DNA from: Syngnathus acus
Lineage: Eukaryota > Chordata > Actinopteri > Syngnathiformes > Syngnathidae
Length of the DNA: 64,000 bases
Direction: 5' to 3'
NCBI RefSeq assembly: GCF_901709675.1
Contig: NC_051102.1
Coordinates: forward strand, 4,189,412-4,253,411
A program made the position numbers and the translations under genes. The notes beneath the pieces are model-generated. The model saw nothing but the letters and a program-made list of their open reading frames with translations. It made no database searches and had not been told where the DNA came from. Positions 61,501 through 64,000 of this stretch are shown one piece after another. The first letter of the stretch is position 1, and each line of letters begins with the position of its first letter.

Positions 61501-63463
61501 CTTAAATAGGGCATAACAGGGGATATTACAGCTTTGGACACCCTTTCAAAGTTGATGTAAAGACAAACAGAAAACTGGTCAGGGAGGCTGACAAGAGATG
61601 AACAGCAGAATTGGAGGAGCTGAAAATAAACAGAAGCACTGTCAACATTTGAACAAACATGAACTGGGAAGACACGACAGCAGCATTCCTAACATTTTTT
61701 CAGAAATAACAGACCAACAAGAAGTGTGAGACACAGAGCAGACAGCTTTGTGTCATAAAATGAGAAGGGCCACAGCAATGTTGACCATGCTGCGTGTGCA
61801 CGTGTGTGCGTGTTTGTTACAGACAATAAACTCAATAAATTGTGTGCAAAAGTGTATTTTCTTTTCTTATGCTGGTAGTTCTAACCTTGTTTACTTTCTG
61901 TCATTTTTCTCTTGCAGTTCAGCAGAGGAGAAATTTCGTTGGAACAACCAAGGTAGTAAATCCTTTCAGTAAAATCTCATCATAAATTTAATCTAGTGCA
62001 CCATTGTTTGGATTCTGCCACAGCTCTGTGCTGACTGTGCGTATTGCTTCATGCGTTTTGTGTTGTTCACATTCAATTTTCTCCGAGAAACACGAAGGCT
62101 GCTTTAGAAAAGCTCATGTGGGCTCTGCATGTGCAAGCGTAGAAAAAACATAAAATCTCACTCAAATTTGCGCATTTTTAATTGAAGGTTGAGTGGAAAA
62201 CATGCAAGCATATACTTTCTAATCATTATCATGTCACTAAGATTGCAATTTTGCTTGGCATTTTGATCTTTTTCTTGTTCAGTCCAATTGAGCTTTGATA
62301 TGTAATTGATATTACGAGCAAAGATTCTGACCGCAAGGAATTTTATTTCAAAGCGTTTTAATCTTCAGTCTTTTAAAACTGACTTCTTCAGTCCTGGGCT
62401 GCACAAATGGTGTCAATGCAGCCCTCTGAAATGTTTGATTCAACAAAACAAAAAGGGAAGGCTTCCTCACTTCATTTGGGTCTTTTGATCTTGTCATTAC
62501 TCCTCTATCATTAGGAACCCACTGCCTCTGAATAAACTACCGTATTTTCCACACTATAAGGCGCACCTTCAATGAATGGCCCATTTTAAAACTTTGTCCA
62601 TGTATAAGGCGCACCGGATTATAAGGCGCACCTTCAATGAATAGCCCATTTTAAAACTTTGTCCATATATAAGAAATATACATTTGGCCCGCGGGCCGGA
62701 CTTTGGACACGCCTGCTGTAGTGGCTCAATATTGGTCCATATATAAGGCGCACCTGATTATAAGGCTTTTGAGAAAATTTGAGGTTTTTAGGTGCGCCTA
62801 ATAGTGCGGAAAATACAGTACTAGGTTAAAAAAAAAAACCTGAAATGAACTTTGGGTGGGGTGATGGCAATAGTAAAGCCGGCATGCAACAGTGCAGACA
62901 ACACCGGAATTGGCTTTAACCCAATGTCATCTCGGTGCAATAGCATCAACCCAAGTCAATAAAACTGTCCTCCGTAATCCACTCACCAAAACCTTTTCTA
63001 TTACCATTCGTCTCCTTTGCTCTCTCAATAACAGACTAATGTTGCTCCTAGGACTCATTCAGATGGATTTGTCCTCTTGACTGCCAAGGCAAGGCTAACC
63101 TGTAGACATCAATGCCATGAGATTTGCTGCAGGGTCATTAATTTTATATCCCCACTTGACTCAAGCTCCACTCTTAGGCCTGATGGACTAGATCCCAAAT
63201 AGCGGGTGCTAACTTGTCCTTGTCCCACGATCTCTCCACCCAATGATGATGCTTTTTTTTTTTTTTTTTTTTTAGCTTTGCCTTATGCAGTGTGGCACAG
63301 TCATGCTTAAAAATGTTTTTTTTTTTTTTTTTTTTGCCACATGCAGATGGACAGAAAGACATAGAGGAGGAGTTGACAACAGGCCTGGAGTTGGTGGACT
63401 CCTGTATCAGATCGCTCCAGGAATCCGGCATCTTGGACTCGCAGGACACCTCTACGGGAGATC
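40771..63463 (+). CDS. ctnnd2: ctnnd2, delta-catenin 2, four 5' coding exons (partial)
   Basis: Exons 40771-40907, 49543-49655, 61918-61952 and 63347-63463 join in one frame to give about 134 residues. These match the N-terminus of CTNND2, a neuronal p120-family armadillo protein that binds the cadherin juxtamembrane region and regulates dendrites and synapses. Recognisable blocks are [40 protein letters not shown] (coiled coil), [13 protein letters not shown] and [20 protein letters not shown]. The armadillo repeats lie beyond the right edge. The first coding exon (mammalian MFARK...) was not found; exon 40771 begins with two bases finishing a codon. It also has an internal ATG (40775) that could initiate, as in GVMPVPE. 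The gene is compact: introns of 8.6, 12.3 and 1.4 kb. Confidence 0.93.
41936..42353 (+). mobile_element. TA-flanked palindromic MITE, copy C
   Basis: The ends are TACCGTATTTTCCGGATT and TTGTCCGGAAAATACGGTA. It is 418 bp, with the same interior as copies A and B. It is one of the best-preserved copies. Confidence 0.88.
46171..46247. repeat. ATCC/GGAT tetranucleotide microsatellite, about 77 bp
   Basis: Uninterrupted CATC-CATC units. They create spurious open frames of repeated MDGW or SIHP peptides on the two strands. Confidence 0.95.
46473..46540. repeat. GA-rich purine microsatellite
   Basis: GAGACGGAGAGAGGGAGAAA followed by imperfect GAGA and AGAGAGCG units. Confidence 0.85.
46560..46680. 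promoter_or_regulatory. Complex-sequence island between microsatellites; possible enhancer
   Basis: About 120 bp of non-repetitive, GC-balanced sequence. It contains the perfect 14-bp palindrome ATGCAACGTTGCAT (46598-46611) and an RFX-like GTTGCCATGGGGAC (46642-46655), and is hemmed in by GA and GT repeats. A T-rich TTTTTTTGCAG precedes it, but no donor or known peptide supports an exon. The regulatory role is inference. Confidence 0.3.
46680..46773. repeat. GT-rich microsatellite
   Basis: TGTG tracts interrupted by TCTG, GCGT and GCATG units. Confidence 0.85.
46849..46920. repeat. CT microsatellite
   Basis: TCTC dinucleotides with two CCCC interruptions near 46895 and 46911. Confidence 0.92.
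47924..47975. repeat. TG dinucleotide microsatellite, 26 units
   Basis: Uninterrupted TG units from 47924 to 47975. Confidence 0.95.
49543..49655 (+). CDS. ctnnd2: ctnnd2 coding exon, coiled-coil
   Basis: Acceptor GTCTCTCTCCAG, donor ATCAG/GTATGTG, 113 nt. Encodes [20 protein letters not shown] through GSMTSI plus two bases of a Ser codon. This is the N-terminal coiled coil typical of p120-subfamily catenins, with heptad-like Leu, Ile and Val spacing. Confidence 0.96.
50250..50372 (+). repeat. Decayed retrotransposon 3' tail
   Basis: GACGGTGTGAATATGAGTGT, then GGTTGCCTGTTTCTATATTG, then GAATAGGCCCCAGATCTCTG, ending AAAATGGATGGAAG. This matches the order of the common fish retroposon tail that ends in GGATGG repeats. 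Confidence 0.55.
51288..51303. repeat. Homopolymer C run
   Basis: About 16 consecutive C after CATTA. Confidence 0.85.
51475..51940 (-). pseudogene. Non-LTR retrotransposon reverse-transcriptase C-terminus, remnant
   Basis: On the minus strand, broken frames read [19 protein letters not shown] (near 51923-51870), then [16 protein letters not shown] (near 51675-51630), then [20 protein letters not shown] (near 51610-51550). The linear order of an IAPP-RRxV block, an LNRLRTG-GR block and a Cys-rich C-CGEED block is typical of LINE ORF2 C-termini in animals. Stops and frame shifts show it is dead. The clade is not determined. Confidence 0.55.
52417..53105 (-). mobile_element. hAT element, 675 bp, with broken BED-like zinc finger
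   Basis: The element is 52424-53098, flanked by AGTTAAC at 52417-52423 and 53099-53105 (7 of an expected 8 bp). The ends are TAGGGTGACCAGA and TCTGGTCACCCGCCTA. The minus strand carries a decayed transposase start: CLTCKAAT, a stop, then [20 protein letters not shown] (about 52740-52640), a C-x2-C ... H-x5-H finger of the hAT/ZBED kind. An in-frame stop and a shift around an eight-base A/T run break it. Confidence 0.75.
55496..55541. repeat. AAT trinucleotide microsatellite
   Basis: ATAATAATA units, interrupted by ATTAATAATAACG at the end. Confidence 0.9.
55748..55925 (+). repeat. Decayed retrotransposon 3' region
   Basis: GATAGGGTCACGGGTGAGC, then ATTCACCAATATATGTAG, TTTTGGGACTGTGGGAGTCA, then GTGTAAACTCCATATCGG and GATTCAAACCCGAAAC follow the order of the abundant fish repeat whose intact form reads TGTGGGAGGAAACCGGAG. 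Strand relative to the parent element is uncertain. Confidence 0.55.
56709..56765 (+). repeat. Short retroposon fragment
   Basis: CGGGCTCCACGGTGGGTCAC followed by AGAGGTTACAGGTTCACACA resembles the start of the GGCACGGTGGGTCAG-type fish repeat. Confidence 0.4.
57366..57475 (+). other. Exon-like CpG-rich island with consensus splice sites
   Basis: A 110-bp segment between acceptor TTCTTTAATTTAG and donor ATGG/GTGAGC. It is distinctly richer in CpG (CGATACGG, GCGACC, CCGCGTG, CGCGGATC) than the AT-rich intron around it. One forward frame that would follow the preceding ctnnd2 exon is open, but the length is not a multiple of three and would shift the next exon. Its peptide is not recognised. 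It could be a lncRNA exon, cryptic exon or remnant. Confidence 0.25.
58761..59099 (+). mobile_element. hAT MITE, first of a tandem pair
   Basis: The element is 58769-59091: CAGGGGTCTCAAACTCGGGC to GAGTTTGACACCTATG. It is flanked by CTCTATAG (58761-58768) and CTTTATAG (59092-59099), an 8-bp target copy with one mismatch. The interior GGGCCACATAAAATGAAGTG and GGGCTGTATCTGGCCCCCGG is shared with the other copies. Confidence 0.85.
59100..59432 (+). mobile_element. hAT MITE, second of a tandem pair
   Basis: It starts CAGGGGTGTCAAACAAATTT and ends GACTTGAGTTTGACACCTATG, directly after the CTTTATAG that ends the first copy. The right flank CTCTAGTA matches only partly. It is less decayed than its neighbour (GGGCCGCATTGTAGTCATAG retained). 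Confidence 0.85.
60300..60610 (+). mobile_element. MITE, copy E, with captured hAT end
   Basis: The ends are TACCGTATTTTCCGCAC and GTGCGGAAAATACGGTA. An internal segment containing TTCAATGAATGGCCCATTTT occurs twice in tandem. A 32-bp piece at 60463-60494, TTGGCCCGCGGGCCGG to GGACACGCCTG, is the end of a hAT-type element. Confidence 0.87.
61918..61952 (+). CDS. ctnnd2: ctnnd2 microexon, 35 nt
   Basis: Acceptor TTTTTCTCTTGCAG, donor CAAG/GTAGTA. It completes a Ser codon, then encodes [11 protein letters not shown] and one base of an Asp codon. Its length is not a multiple of three, so skipping would break the frame. Confidence 0.93.
61953..63346 (+). other. ctnnd2: ctnnd2 intron, 1.4 kb
   Basis: Apart from MITE copy F (62538-62820) and two long T runs (about 63253 and 63315-63335, the latter close to the acceptor), nothing was recognised. 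Confidence 0.75.
62538..62820 (+). mobile_element. MITE, copy F, with captured hAT end
   Basis: The ends are TACCGTATTTTCCACAC and GTGCGGAAAATACAGTA. It carries the same tandem segment and the same 32-bp hAT end (62684-62715) as copy E, with identical flanks CTGTAGTGGCTCAATATTGG. It lacks part of the right GCGCACTGTC module. Confidence 0.87.
63347..63463 (+). CDS. ctnnd2: ctnnd2 coding exon, last in window
   Basis: Acceptor T-run then GCCACATGCAG, donor GATC/GTAAGA, 117 nt. Encodes [19 protein letters not shown], then [20 protein letters not shown] and one base of the next codon. This block is close to identical with mammalian CTNND2. The next exon lies outside. Confidence 0.95.
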
Positions 63464-64000
63464 GTAAGACCATTGCTGAGATTATTCAAATATGATTTAA
63501 TTACAGTTTTTCTCCATTGCTTTGATGGAGCAATGAACATGTCAATACCATCAGAAGGGCAAGTCTTTGTGGAATTGTTGATCAGTGGAGGGACGTTCTG
63601 ATGTAAACTCCCAGTTAAAAATATTTCCAAATTCTACTTTCCAAAAAATGACATTCATTAATAAATTCTGGATCACTTGTTTCAATAGTAGTTTAAATTC
63701 AAAATATTGAAAGTCAAACAGTGCTTCAAAGGTTTTTGCGTTGTTGCTGTAATCCCACAGTGCAATGTGGTTGTTAAGAGATCTCCGTGATATCCAGAGG
63801 AACTCCCTCTTGCCTCCGCGTTACACTCCCCCCTCCCTGACTCCCCCCCCTTCAGTCATGGATATCATACCCGTGTCTTTGCTCCAGTTCATCCCATGGG
63901 TGTGAGGTAGCTGTCGGGAGACGTGCAGAGCCGTTCCAAGAGTTTGATATGCTAATCCATCCTTGCCGAGGTGTCAGCTGGCCTGATGCTCACAGTACAA
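63464..64000 (+). other. ctnnd2: ctnnd2 intron, start only
   Basis: No exon was recognised. Around 63760-63990 the sequence becomes less AT-rich and complex (GATCTCCGTGATATCCAG, GCTGTCGGGAGACGTGCAG), with a C run near 63845. Confidence 0.6.

Larger units (their letters stand above)
49656..61917 (+). other. ctnnd2: ctnnd2 intron, 12.3 kb, repeat-rich
   Basis: Contains retroposon tails (50250, 55748, 56709), a reverse-transcriptase remnant (about 51475-51940), a hAT element with a broken zinc finger (52424-53098), an AAT microsatellite (about 55496), an exon-like island (57366-57475), tandem hAT copies (58769-59432) and MITE copy E (60300). Confidence 0.7.

Overview
This window is vertebrate nuclear DNA, most likely from a teleost fish. 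Genes are split into many short GT-AG exons, the background is AT-rich with many microsatellites, and the interspersed repeats are types common in fish genomes (hAT-like elements, a palindromic TA-flanked MITE family, non-LTR retrotransposon tails). No prokaryotic operon, CRISPR array, rRNA or tRNA gene was found, and I cannot name the species.

Layout. (1) 1-6458, plus strand: the last 15 coding exons of a ZSWIM-family gene, best called zswim5, followed by a roughly 3 kb 3'UTR to about 9.43 kb. (2) 14368-17655, minus strand: complete urod (uroporphyrinogen decarboxylase, 10 coding exons, 368 residues). It converges tail-to-tail with zswim5, the same arrangement as human chromosome 1p34. (3) 20746-22081, minus strand: pkia, a PKA inhibitor with two coding exons and one 5'UTR exon. 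(4) About 25.85-26.3 kb: a CpG-rich, purine/pyrimidine-biased island that is the best candidate for the ctnnd2 promoter or first exon. (5) 40771-63463, plus strand: four consecutive 5' coding exons of ctnnd2 (delta-catenin 2), with large introns full of repeats. The gene runs off the right edge.

The genes are unrelated housekeeping, signalling and neuronal loci: a putative ubiquitin-ligase adaptor, haem synthesis, cAMP/PKA signalling, and adherens-junction/synaptic armadillo signalling. They do not form a functional system together. I did not find a convincing undescribed gene system. The items most worth checking are: a MITE subfamily whose internal sequence has captured the end of a hAT element; two hAT copies in tandem sharing a target-site copy; RFX X-box-like palindromes in the presumptive first intron of ctnnd2; a complex-sequence island between microsatellites carrying a perfect 14-bp palindrome; an exon-like CpG-rich island in ctnnd2 intron 3; and upstream ATGs before the pkia start codon.

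Exon boundaries were derived by hand from splice consensus, reading-frame continuity and recalled family sequence. No alignment was run.
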